Source: Tubiluchus corallicola
Lineage: Eukaryota > Priapulida > Priapulimorpha > Priapulimorphida > Tubiluchidae
NCBI GenBank assembly: GCA_030141605.1
Contig: JAQGDQ010001230.1
Span: forward strand, 1-53,622
Reading direction: 5' to 3'
Length of the DNA: 53,622 bases
A model generated the notes under the pieces. The model saw only the letters and a list, made by a program, of their open reading frames with translations. It did not search any database and had not been told where the DNA came from. Positions 12,047 through 22,025 of the stretch are shown piece by piece. Every line of letters begins with the position of its first letter. Positions within the stretch are counted from its first letter, which is position 1. A program made the position numbers and the translations under genes.

Positions 12047-13034
12047 TCAAGTGGAAGTAAACAGATTTTTCACACCTAGTTTTGTACTCCTGTGGTAACA
12101 TCATCAAGTGCATTTCACAATAAAACCTCAACATTTAACTGTTCAGCCCACCATCATCCACGGCTCAAAGGTCAACAACAACAGTTTGTCTCATTGAGAC
12201 CTTTCATTTTGGTAAACCCTGGAAGGCATTTGTCTCCTCGACCCCTATTTTGCCCCTTAACAATCGTGTCAATGGTTAACGATTCGTACTGTGACCGGTA
12301 CCATTCGCCTCATCAAAAAGCTTTCACGGGTACTATTCGTAGACACTCGGTCCACTTTAGATCCCAACCCCCATTTTTCCGTTTTTGCCTCCTAGCAGGA
12401 TCGCGGGACAACCATTCTCATTGTAACCTATGCCAAGCGACTCGCGTCATCGATACCTTTCATTTGTCATGCTACACGGTACTATTCTAATGCACTTGAT
12501 CGATTTCTGTTCCCAACCCCCATTTTTCGGTTTTTGCCGGTTTCTGAATTAACACCTAAATTTTGTATCCTTAATGGCTAAAAACGGTTGTTGAAAAATT
12601 GCTTACTAAACTGCCCCTTTTTCGCCCATTAAATGTCTTAAAAGCCTAAAATCAAGTAAAATATAAGGCCCGGACCCTACTGCGGCAGCTTATAACATTT
12701 CCCCAAACCTCCAAGCTGTTTCTAGTTCTGTTCGCCGTGAGACCCGTTACCTAAATAAATACACTTTAAGCATTGATTGAATTCAATATATATTAGATAC
12801 CCTGCCACGCTTATATTACCTTGTCACTGCCACGGTGTCACAAGTGTCGCCCTCTGCACAATCCTTCTCCTCAATGTTCAAATAGATCAAATGAATTACA
12901 AATCAGACAAACACTGAAATGTCGTTCGTCAAAAAAGAAAGAACTTCTTTATTCCCAATAGAGAAGAGGGATAAAAGCTTTCTGATCGCAGAAAAATTGT
13001 GTCATTTTAAATTTATTCAGTTGTTTAACTACAG
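12047..13034. other. Intergenic, between convergent gene ends
   Basis: The GNAT gene (+) and the cGLR-like gene (-) point at each other here. Poly(A) signals for each are present. CCCAACCCCCATTTTTC occurs twice (about 12365 and 12512). A 132-codon plus frame (12092-12490) has no recognisable content. Confidence 0.55.
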
Positions 13035-13170
13035 TTATCCTTCTTTCTTATGCTGACTCATGTTTCCAACAAGTTGACTTTCATACACAGCCATAGATAC
13101 GGCACAGTAATTCTGCCCTGCATCAGGACATGGCTTAAATACAAGGTGATAAGAAGTAGCTGAGCCAGTG

Positions 13171-13274
13171 TCATGTGATGTCAACATCCCTGCCGGTTCA
13201 CCTGGTACTTCTATAGCAAGTGTCATGTGATGTCAACATCCCTGCCAGTTCACCTGGTACTTCTATAGCAGCTG
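13171..13274 (-). repeat. 52-bp tandem duplication inside the nucleotidyltransferase domain
   Basis: Copies are 13171-13222 and 13223-13274, both starting TCATGTGATGTCAACATCCC on the plus strand and differing at a few bases (CCGG versus CCAG, CAAGTG versus CAGCTG). Each encodes the IEVPGE-x-AGMLTSHDT stretch. Because 52 is not a multiple of three, the second copy puts the remaining 3' coding sequence (SYHLVFKPCPDAGQNY and onward to 13035) out of frame. Confidence 0.93.
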
Positions 13275-13790
13275 TCATGTCTAATGAGACAGGTAGTGGT
13301 GGGTCATAATAGTCGCCATAGTACATCAGGTGGAAGCAAGTACAAACCTTATTCCACACCACACGAACAAAATCAAAAGATTCCGTTATTTCTGAGCCTT
13401 CCTTGAAAATTGCGCTCATAGCCCTGCATAAAAGAATCACAAAATGGCTCTTTAAGTTGTCAAAAGAAAACCTGCCATTTTCAATAAACTCTGTAAACAT
13501 TTCTGTCGCTTTCTCACCCAATGCAATTTTTGCAAATCCTGGTTTGCCAGTTTTTTCGACAATAAGATACTTGCATAAATTTTTCAAGATGATGAAAAAA
13601 TCAAACTCATCTGGTAACCCAGCTTTGATTCCACATACACTGCTGCCAACGAGCTTGCAGACAGAATCAAACCTTTCATCTATTTCTCCCAATTTAGTAC
13701 ATACTCTGGCAGCTAAGGCTTCAATTTTTGTTCTGATAACATCATTTTCTTTAGTCGGTGGAAGACGTCCTATGCTTCTTTCACAGTACT
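13198..13790 (-). CDS. cGAS/Mab-21-like nucleotidyltransferase core
   Basis: The open frame runs from about 13790; the first Met codon is at 13692 and gives 164 residues. Numbered from that Met: G16-S17, E29 and D31 in the LPDEFDF segment, and D138 in PVSLDMTAAI. The 107-residue spacing from D31 to D138 is comparable with about 92 in human cGAS (from memory). A helical stretch (residues 60-115, with EKATEMFTEFIENG and SHFVILLCRAMSAIFKEG) fits the region between the catalytic strands. The substrate and product are not deducible. The reading ends early, after TSHDT, where the duplicated 52 bp shifts the frame. Confidence 0.65.
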
Positions 13791-14422
13791 TCTTTCACAG
13801 ATTTACGATCCAAGTCTTTCTTTAGCAACAAATTCCTGCATTTCGTTTTGAATGTAAACTGGCTATTGTTCTCAGTCTTTTTATTGGCTCTTACATACAG
13901 AGATATTAGCAGATAACCAATAGTCTCTCGTAGTTCTTTGTTTAGGGTTTTATTTGTTGCACTATTAATGTACAAGTGCACTGCAGTCTTGCCACTTAAG
14001 TTTCGTTTGTTAATGTCAATGCCATGTTCCACAAATGAAGTCACCACTTCTGATACCAAAGTTAGTTTTATCACAGCAGCAGAATGCAGTGCTGTCCAAC
14101 CACGATTGTCACTCAAGTTAGGATCTGTACCTGCTTCTAGTAGCAAACTAACATTGAGTTCATTATCCATCCTGACTGCATACACCAATGATGTCCAACC
14201 ATCATCGTCACTCAAGTTGGGATTTGCACCTGCTTCTAGTAGCAAACTAACATTGAGTTCATTATCTTTCTTGACTGCATACATCAACACTGTGTATCCA
14301 AGCTTCCTATCTTTAACATTGTCATCATCATGATCTTGTATTAGCTGTTTTACTCCCTCGGAATCATTAGATTTTACTGCTCTGTGGAGTTTTGTGTTAC
14401 CATCTTGGTCTATCTTGTCGAT
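13781..14422 (-). CDS. Ankyrin-repeat exon of the cGLR-like gene
   Basis: About 213 codons are open from the acceptor at 14422. Repeats 2 and 3 are nearly identical (KDNELNVSLLLEAG and MDNELNVSLLLEAG, each ending in a PNLSD loop), which indicates a recent internal repeat duplication. Two more divergent repeats follow, then a basic tail ending in KDLDRKSVKEVL. Ankyrin stacks bind proteins, so here they would be a partner-binding or sensor-scaffold part. The stop falls inside a 12-bp direct repeat (13775-13786 and 13789-13800, spacing 14). Removing one copy does not by itself restore a continuous frame, because it meets a TAG. Confidence 0.75.
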   Translation of the reverse strand: MDKIDQDGNTKLHRAVKSNDSEGVKQLIQDHDDDNVKDRKLGYTVLMYAVKKDNELNVSLLLEAGANPNLSDDDGWTSLVYAVRMDNELNVSLLLEAGTDPNLSDNRGWTALHSAAVIKLTLVSEVVTSFVEHGIDINKRNLSGKTAVHLYINSATNKTLNKELRETIGYLLISLYVRANKKTENNSQFTFKTKCRNLLLKKDLDRKSVKEVL

Positions 14423-15284
14423 CTGAAACCAGTTTAAAATCAGAGAAACTAAGTTTTGACCTACAATTTTTGCAAATCGTTAAATTTTTAGTGATCAGTC
14501 ATTGTGACTTGAGTTTAAATCAAATAGGTTAAAAGTCTGAAAAATTAAAGCTTTCTTCCACTTTGTTTTTCGACTAGCTGGAGTGAAGACCATTAATAAG
14601 ATACTGAAATTTACACCGTCTCAATCTGCACAGTCTGGTGAAGATTTGCCAATGCCGATGACAAATAATGTACAAACTTTCTACAAATTGTTTTTTTTTT
14701 GAGAAATTGCTACAAAGCAGTATCTTCTTGATTTACCCAAATTTTTATTATGTGCATCTTGACCTTTTATACTTTTTTTATTTTTGTCTCTCGTGGTGCT
14801 TGGTTAGCTATGAATGTGACCAGATTGCCCCAGGCCCAAGCTATGAAAGATGTCAAAGGTCACAGACGGGCAGGCGTCCCTGAGTTCCATTGGCTTCATC
14901 CTACTGGCTCAATACGTTGAACTCGGGTCACAGTTTCTGCGTAAATTGCTATGTGGGGTCGACACCTAGTGAGTGGATGAATATAGGTCATGTGCATTTT
15001 CTCTAGGGCCTGAAACCTGAAATGAATGCTTCGTATTCATGCATAGCAGATATAATGGAGCCAGTTTTTACAGCTGAGACCAACAGCCCTCTGGTCAAAT
15101 AATGTCAACTTTCGATTTTATTGAAATCAAAACACAGTAACAAAATAACAAGGCATGGTAAGATCAATGGAAAAAGTATCTATACCCTCGGACACCATGA
15201 CGGTAAATTATTTATGACCTTTTTCACTCATTAATTGTGACACTTCATTCAGTTAAACTTCAATTAAACTTGAAAGAAAATTGT

Positions 15285-15350
15285 AAAGTAAAAAAGTCGG
15301 GTATTAGCCTGTATTCGAACCAGTAACCTTTGGATTATTAAAATAATAGC
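15285..15350 (-). mobile_element. tRNA-like (SINE head) fragment
   Basis: The minus strand reads ATCCAAAGGTTACTGGTTCG, then AATACAGGCTAATACCCGAC: an anticodon-stem-like part and a B box (GGTTCGAAT) as in the 3' half of a tRNA. The 5' half is missing. A weaker relative is at 11360-11415 (GATCGAGTCCAGATCTGAACC, then AAGGATCTTTGGATTA). Confidence 0.45.
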
Positions 15351-15427
15351 ATGAAAGTACAGAGCAATGATGAAGCAAACCCCTTCTACCTTTTACATCT
15401 TTTTTGTTTCATGTATAGTGTACATGA

Positions 15428-15640
15428 TGTGGAGTGGGTTGTTTTTTGTGAGTGGTGAGGCAAGTGTGGGTGGAGTGGTGGGTGTAGCATGGCATGGTTT
15501 GTGTGGTGTGGCAGGCTATGGGTGGTGTGATGCGGATTGTGTGTTGTGGATCGTGTCAGTGGAATGGTGTGATGTGGTGTGTTTTGCTGAGGATGGGGTA
15601 GTGTGAATGGGTGGTATGACGTGATTTGTCCACGCCAACA
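15428..15640. repeat. GTG-rich low-complexity tract
   Basis: It is a degenerate TGTGGTGTGG sequence, almost free of C on the plus strand. It keeps an 80-codon frame open by chance (Gly/Val/Trp-rich); not a gene. Confidence 0.8.
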
Positions 15641-18600
15641 TTTATTGCAGGGTTGGGCTGGTAAAAATCTATTGTTGTTAGGCCTAACAACAATGACATT
15701 GCATTCTCAGTGTGTTTCAAGATTTAAGAACGTATTTTATTCATTATTCTGTGTGCTCACGTTGATTGCATGACTTTATTATTTTTTTATTATTTATGGA
15801 AAATTTTAGCTCAATTGGTAACCAAAAATTATGAGACGAGGCATTGTTTGATTTGAAATAATACATTCACTAACCATTAGTTGTAGATTGATATTTTGTA
15901 TGCTTATTGATATTTAGTTTCATAACTCTTTCCAGCAGGTAAGCGAAATGGTAAGTAATACAGATTTGCAAGGAAAGTTTTTTGGGACATAATTCAACAT
16001 TGCCTTTTCTTCCCCTGATTTACGTTTGAGTAGGTGACGTCATGTAATGGCGCAGTGGGAACAGTATTGCAGGAGATTTAAAATGAAAACAAAAATCCTT
16101 TTAACGCAAGTACGATGTACTCATTAAATTTGATTCAAACTAATATATTTTTAGGGCCATTTTTTGAAACCTACTTTAGGCACCCTTTTCCTGTTCTATA
16201 AATTAATAACTCTATTTTATAATGAAAACATCACTGCACAAGCTGTAGAGTTCATATTTAGGTACATTTTGTTGCAGCTTTTTGATGAGAGATATTCAAA
16301 TTTAGGGTCTTGTTTCTAGAAATTTAATTCTTGTGCATCTTTTTATGTCACAGGATCAGCGTAAGTGCGCATGCACCTGCTGATTCTTTCTTTTATACAA
16401 TTTTAATAGTGTGTCATTCTCTAATTGTCTGTCATCTGCACTGGCATCTAATTTTGAGAAGAGTCGATTTACTACAATATTTCTTTGTGTTTCAATATTT
16501 CTAGTAACAACTATAATGAATAATCATCTATACTGAGGATGTTAATGTCTATTTCAAAATCACTGCAATAAGTTCACTGCATCTAAGTCTAAGATAAACT
16601 TACAATAGGGGCGCTAAAAGTGCAGATACTAAAACTCTTTTTAACGAATATTAATACACGTACTGCAATATTTCGTACAGCATACTTATGTAGAGGAGTT
16701 TCAGTACCAGACGACATTATCCGACTGGTCCGGGTATTTGTCGCCCTGTTCATTTGCAATGGCAGGTAAAAAAGTCACAGGGGAAAAACTCACAGAAAAA
16801 AAGTAAATAAACCTAATCAGAAACCCAGACCTTAAGATATTGAATGTGATTTTTTTACATCCATGTATTGCCTCATATATAAATAGATTTGACAACATGT
16901 ACAACGCATTTGTTGCCATTTAAAAATTGTTTAAAATATTTTCTGTTTTGTTACTTTAATTATTTAGAATACTTAAATAAATTGAGTGATTTAAATAATT
17001 CTGTTTCTTACTGTTTCTCTCCTTGCGAAAGTTTCATCCCACCTGTAATTAGCTTCCGCCATCTCAGCGAGGGTTGAGACGTGATGCTAATCTAAAATAC
17101 AATATTCAGTAACTTGCAAGCTGAGAATTTTTCGAAATTATAGTACAGGTCTAAAACATAACAACACAGTTCGCCAACGTCTCCACTATGCATGAATAAA
17201 ACTAGAACTAAACTTAAAAAAAAACTGCGACATTTGTAGCATCTACCATTTATACTAATCGGTACAAAGTTCCTATTTGCTGTGATGACGGCTAGAACAC
17301 GTGAGTGAGGGCGAAGTTATAACTCGGTAGGATTTCGAATGTGGAAGAGGGAAACTCACCATCAATATCAAATGTTGTTAGAAGGGACTGTTTCTGTCTT
17401 TCTAGCTTTAGAGTTACTTTGTATTGATGTTTATTAACTATAAATACAGTCAGAATAGACATTACAAATATAGCCTAGTGTCAAACCATCAGTCTCTAAC
17501 CCTCTCTTCTCCTCAGCTCAGAAGTGCGGCTGATATTGTTGACTCTATAGACGCACCCCAGGACTCCATCAAACAAGTTCACCCTTATTTGGATCTATAA
17601 TCTAGGCCAGTTCTTGCTTACCAGCTGAAATCAGTTTTCCCCGACTAACATGATAGATTTTTTATGAACTATAAATTAATTAAACATTGTTAATATTTAG
17701 CTGACACATATTAGACTATACTTTGTTTTACATATAACATGACAAGCGCACAAACATGTTTTTGATTAACACTTAAAATAAACTAAAATTAGACTGAACA
17801 AAATGAACTACACAAGAACTTTACGATAGTATAACCTAGTGGCGCAATAACAAAACCTGCGCACCACATAAAACAAAAAAATTTCTAACCACCTCTTACG
17901 ACCCATTACACATGTAATGCATATATGTATATGTTACTGTATACGAGTATATTAATACATATTGTAGTGTATGTATTATAATGTATATTTCCTCCTGTAC
18001 CTTAGTAACTATGAATGCCACAAGATTCAAGTTTGTAGCAGGTTATCATAATGTTGTGAATCAAGTTTAGAATAAGGAATTAATTAGAAAATTAATCGGA
18101 ATAATTAAATGATAAGAGTTCGGAACTAGTATACTCCTCTTTGGTTGGATAACAAAGACTGTACAATTTGATTATAAGTGACTCACATAGCTTGTACCTT
18201 GAATTTAATGAGTTAAAGTATCAGAGGTTGGTAAATAGGAAATGTTGGAAGATTAAACAAACGCAGAATAGTTAAATGAATTCCAATGTCATTAACATAC
18301 ATAAAATGTGCTGCACGCTGGCAAGAGAAATCAATTGGCAGATGGTCAGTTGGAATGGCTCATTGTTCAGAGTCGGGGGATTTCATCTACTGATAATTAA
18401 CCCAGTCTCCCAGGCGATATTTCAAGGTCCAAAGCAATAGAATTGCTGTCTTCGGTAACACGAAGTGCCGGGAGAATCAAGGATGCCATCTGCAGGTGGT
18501 CAGCATGTCTCTGCAGTGTGCCATTGTGTCATTGACGAAATGTCAAAGTGACTTTCGCTTCTTAAGCGTCTGTACAAGCTCGATTGTGGGTTGTTGGAGC

Positions 18601-19139
18601 TTGCATTGCAGAAGAGTGCGGTGTTGCCGAGAGAACTGCGAGGCGATCTTCGAAGAAGACAGAATCTCTAGCTCAGCGTAGGAAGAAATCTGCGTAGTTT
18701 GTGTTATAACAAACCTCTGATGCTGAGAGTCTCGTTCATTTCAATATTTTAATCTTCAGAAAACTTGTTTTCACATATCTGCCATTTCCTTCATATAAAT
18801 AAAACAGTTTTTTACTTTTGCTGCACATGATACGTAGAATAACCTCGACTCAGCAAGATTATAATTCTGCCACCAGAGGGAGGCACCTGCCTGAACCTCA
18901 TCAAGAGATGATGCTAAATGAAATGTACAAACAGAAAAGTTGGTTGGTAATAAGTTCTTGTAGCATCACAGAGCAGCTGATTGCTTCAAAACTCTAATGT
19001 TTAGAACTTAGACGTTTGAAACCCTAAAATTATCTGAACTAATTTAAACGTGATTGTTGGTAACTCCACCAGGGCCACCCCTACAAATTCTCCCTACCAC
19101 GTTAAATTCTGCTGATTGCATTGATGTTTTAATCGAATG

Positions 19140-19256
19140 TTTAATTGATAGAGAACATATTTAGTTGAAGTGCTGAATTATTCGAACTTTACATTTGATT
19201 TGAATTCCAACTAAAAACTCGCTCGAATCGAAGTCGAATGTTCAATGCTCACCCCC
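19140..19256. mobile_element. Degenerate relative of the MITE-like element
   Basis: An ATTCGAAC / GAATTC / CTCGAATCGAAGTCGAATG stretch ends in ATGCTCACCCC, like the right terminus at 34658-34671. The left end is not clear. Confidence 0.35.
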
Positions 19257-19381
19257 TGAATTCTACATTCAGGTGCTCCTACTGTTGAGTGCTGGAAAGC
19301 GGTTTTCTATGTGCAATGTTGTGCAAAAGTTGTAAAAAAGAGAATATGAATAACATAATGACGGTTTTCTTGTTTTTCAAG

Positions 19382-19524
19382 CTGAGAGATTTAGAATTGA
19401 TGATGAACAAACAGCTCGACTTGTTGAAGCTCGTCGTGCAAAAAATGAAATTCATTCTGAGTTGGACGAACAGGACATGGGGTGGCAGCTGACGATGTTT
19501 CAACCAAAAAACAGATTCTCATAA
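19382..19524 (+). CDS. Possible terminal exon, charged helical C-terminus, family not recognised
   Basis: A pyrimidine-rich acceptor (CTTGTTTTTCAAG) is followed by a frame (starting with two bases, then GAG) that is open to TAA at 19522-19524. It encodes ERFRIDDEQTARLVEARRAK, then NEIHSELDEQDMGWQLTMF and a short basic end. Codon composition and the Glu/Arg/Ala/Leu heptad-like spacing look like a coiled-coil end rather than random sequence. No partner exon was found upstream between 15 and 19.3 kb, so it may be an orphan exon, a processed fragment or part of a gene with distant exons. Confidence 0.38.
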
Positions 19525-19539
19525 AGATTCAGGGCCACC

Positions 19540-20475
19540 CTCTGCCACTAGACGGCGCCACCAGTGGGGTAAGCTAAGACATCTGACGACCTTCACAACG
19601 ACAAAGTCTTAATTTGACCTCTGTCCATCAACGACTGTCATCAGAGAAAAACTCGGAAGTCAAAGTCGTAGTTCTTCAATTGATCACTAGATGTCATTAA
19701 TCAGCTCTGATGATGATGATGATGACTTGTGATACACCACTGTGTGTTTACTACAAAATCAGCCACTAGATGGTGCCACAACACACAGCATTTCAAGCAA
19801 ACTTGAGTAACTCTAGTACATATTACTGTAGGATCAGCCACTAGATGGTGCCATCCATCACCATTCAAGGAAACTTGATATACCCTCCTACATATTACTA
19901 CAAAATCCACTACTAAACGGCATCTGCCACCAGAGCACAACAAAATCATGTTATTATAAAATCACCGGCTAGATGGTGCTAGCAATCAGTAATTCAAGGA
20001 AACTTGAGATGTCCCACTGCATATCACTACAAAATCAGACACTAGCTGGTGCCAGCAAGCATTCAAGAAAGTTTGATATACTGTACTAGGTATAACTGCA
20101 AGATCACCCACTAGATGGTGCTTGTCTTCAGTTTTTAAAATACAAATAACTGACCGCATCTCGCCTCATAGTCAACCACCAGATGGTGCCAGCAATCAGC
20201 TACTCAAGGAAACCAGTGATACCCCTGTGCATATTTCTACTTTTACTACATAATCAGATACTAGATGGTGCCAGCAAACACCATTCAAGAAAATTTGATA
20301 GACTCTACTACATATTACTGCAAGATCAGCCACTAGATGGTGCTAGTCTTCAGTATTCAAAAAACTATTGTGTAAACTGACCGCATCTCGACACAAAATC
20401 AGTTATTAGATGATGCCAATAATCAAATCAGCAAACTTGTGTTATTACAAAATCAGCCACTAGATGGTGCCAGCA
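19540..20475. repeat. About 70-bp diverged minisatellite with CCACTAGATGGTGCC core
   Basis: About 11 copies, spaced 54-82 bp. The core CCACTAGATGGTGCCA is at 19763, 19838, 20108, 20330 and 20457, with variants at 19545, 19965, 20039, 20177, 20269 and 20402. The core is flanked by a CAAGGAAACTTGATATA-type stretch and TACATATTACTACAAAATCA. The core resembles the CTCF consensus (CCACNAGGTGGC-type). Confidence 0.88.
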
Positions 20476-20479
20476 GTCA

Positions 20480-21533
20480 GTACAGTCAACTAGGCGTACA
20501 GCAACATTTTACTGGAAAGTTGGTCACCATGTCAACCAAATGAGAAATGGGATAAATTCAAACTGCGTTTTTTCATGCTAAATGCTGTATTTTCTTCTGG
20601 TTGCTTGTGTAAATATATTTTGATTTTTTCATTTTTTTGAAATTGGACACCTGTGAACTTATTTTTGTGAATATTTTGTGTAATTTTGAAAGTCGCCTTG
20701 AAGGTCATTGAGATAAATTTTTACCCAAACAGAAGAAAATCAATTGTTAGATCTTCCTTGGTAAGTAAAGGCATATTATGAAGTTTCCATGAAAGTTTAA
20801 TAAAGTAAAATAATAAATATTAGGCATTTAAATGTCATTATTTGATTTTTCATTTAACTATAACCAACGTTTACAATTGTGACAATCTCTAAACAAATTT
20901 TCATGTAGCCATTTCATAAGAACTGAATTCTGTATTTTTATATTATATCTTGGAGGTTATTTGTTTTCATGTGCTATTAAATGCATTCTTTCATAATTAT
21001 AAGTTTGTCAGTTAAATATTGCAGAAATTTCTTACAATTACAATTAATTTTTTTTAATTTTCTGAGCAGCCTTGCAATGTGGATGTATCCCACAAATCCA
21101 CTTTGTTGTTATCTAGTCATATTTTTATCCATCTTTAAAAGTAAAAGTAATTTGTAAAGTTAACTTCATAATTAAAAGTATTATGAATTTTTACATAATA
21201 TTTGAACTTTCTTTCATCTTTAGTTATGAACTGATTGCTAAAATTTGTCGTCTATTCAGTATTTAAAATAAAATAGATGATGTTGTATTATATTACTTAG
21301 TGTTTTTATTTATATATTTAGTTACGTACGAAATGTAATATATACAAGAATATACCTAGAGGATAAAAGACAAATTTACAATTATATGTAATACTAAAAC
21401 ATATGTAACAAGCTACAAATTAGATTAGTACTATACAAGGAGCATGCATTACAGGATAAGATACATATTCACAATTATACGATAGTAAAAATATATAAGG
21501 TAAGATTAGGTAGACATCAAACATTCGAATTCG
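20480..21533. other. AT-rich intergenic DNA
   Basis: No coding signal seen. This is the 3' side of the pentraxin-like gene. Confidence 0.5.
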
Positions 21534-21610
21534 CCATTCTACTGGTCTTTGCTAAAAGAAATTATTGAATTAAACTCAATCATTTCTTTTAGCAAACACC
21601 AGTAGAATGG
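21534..21610. repeat. Near-perfect 35-bp inverted repeat (hairpin)
   Basis: The arms CCATTCTACTGGTCTTTGCT...ATTGA and TCAAT...AGCAAACACCAGTAGAATGG pair over 35 bp with two mismatches around a 7-base loop (ATTAAAC). The 77-nt total is in the size range of a pre-miRNA or a tiny fold-back element. It is 130 bp past the 3' end of the pentraxin-like gene. Confidence 0.93.
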
Positions 21611-21738
21611 GAAACTAAGAGGTTATTTTTTGTCTCATTAGTACACATTAGCATAATACTTTGATACTTAACCTTGTACATATACACTTCAACAACGATT
21701 ATAAAAACGCCAAATATCAAAACTTCAGCTTTCAACAG

Positions 21739-22025
21739 TTAGTATGGGCGGTGGGGGCGATGGCGGGGACGGCGGTGATGTCGGCGGGGTCGAGGTTTAC
21801 TTGGTTTGTCTATTAGTTTCTTGAGGTTGAAAGTGAAATCTGCCAAAGCTTTGAAGGCATCAAGAATATTGCTAGAAGAGACTGGTAGACACATCTCCGG
21901 CTCATCTCTAGAGGATGCACAAGTGGACGGGAGATCGAAAGTGGCACCGGATATGATTAGGATGTTGTTTCTATCCCAAGCAATGATGTCTCCAGGGGGG
22001 TTAAAACACGTCTCGCTTATAGTTT
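21739..22025 (-). CDS. Last exon G of the pentraxin-like gene with basic His/Arg/Pro tail
   Basis: The acceptor TTTCGCTTAG precedes 22025. The exon encodes TISETCFNPPGDIIAWDRN, then ILIISGATFDLPSTC, a Ser/Cys segment and DAFKALADFTFNLKKLIDK. It finishes in a tail of Arg, His and Pro (KPRPRRHHRRPRHRPHRPY) before TAA at 21741-21739. The tail comes from a GGCGGTGGGGGCGATGGCGG-type G-rich repeat on the plus strand, so it may be a late addition. The nearest poly(A) signal seen downstream on this strand is at 21310-21305. Confidence 0.68.

Larger units (their letters stand above)
13035..14422 (-). pseudogene. Ankyrin-repeat plus cGAS/Mab-21-like nucleotidyltransferase (cGLR candidate), with two frame breaks
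   Basis: Reading down the minus strand, a phase-0 acceptor (GGTTTCAG at 14423-14430) opens an exon with about five ankyrin repeats, with motifs DGNTKLHRAV, GYTVLMYAV, GWTSLVYAV, GWTALHSAA and GKTAVHLYI, to a TGA at 13781-13783. The next frame, open from 13790 to a stop at 13198, encodes a nucleotidyltransferase: helix DERFDSVCKLV, then GSS, then EFD 12 residues after the first Gly (codons 13608-13600), then VSLDMTAAIEVPG with the third Asp at codon 13281-13279. G-S, E-x-D and the distal D are the Mg2+-binding set of cGAS and Mab-21 relatives. The last part (13035-13226) is in a third frame because of a 52-bp tandem duplication. No zinc-ribbon is seen, as in many invertebrate cGLRs. Poly(A) signals on this strand lie at 13012-13017 and 12948-12953. 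Earlier 5' exons were not found. The fusion of the two domains is inferred from their abutting frames. Confidence 0.62.
14430..19139. other. Large gap without a recognised gene
   Basis: It should hold the upstream exons of the cGLR-like gene, but none could be chosen with confidence. 14790-14826 (GTGGTGCTTGGTTAGCTATG...) repeats 6437-6462. The GTG tract is at 15428-15640. 18360-18690 is less AT-rich, with no convincing exon. 18872-18890 (GCCACCAGAGGGAGGCAC) is another CTCF-like site. Confidence 0.5.

Noticed and set aside
12092-12490. 132-codon plus frame after the GNAT gene
   Set aside because: No motif, no splice sites, overlaps the 3' untranslated part including its poly(A) signal, and has repetitive composition.
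13775-13800. 14-bp tandem duplication as sole cause of the break between ankyrin and nucleotidyltransferase frames
   Set aside because: Removing one copy leads to a TAG in the same frame, so a second change or a small intron would still be needed.
13403-14333. Plus-strand frames of 140 and 131 codons
   Set aside because: Antisense shadows of the ankyrin and nucleotidyltransferase frames, which carry the recognisable motifs.
15367-15606. 80-codon plus frame with hydrophobic start
   Set aside because: Mostly the GTG-rich low-complexity tract.
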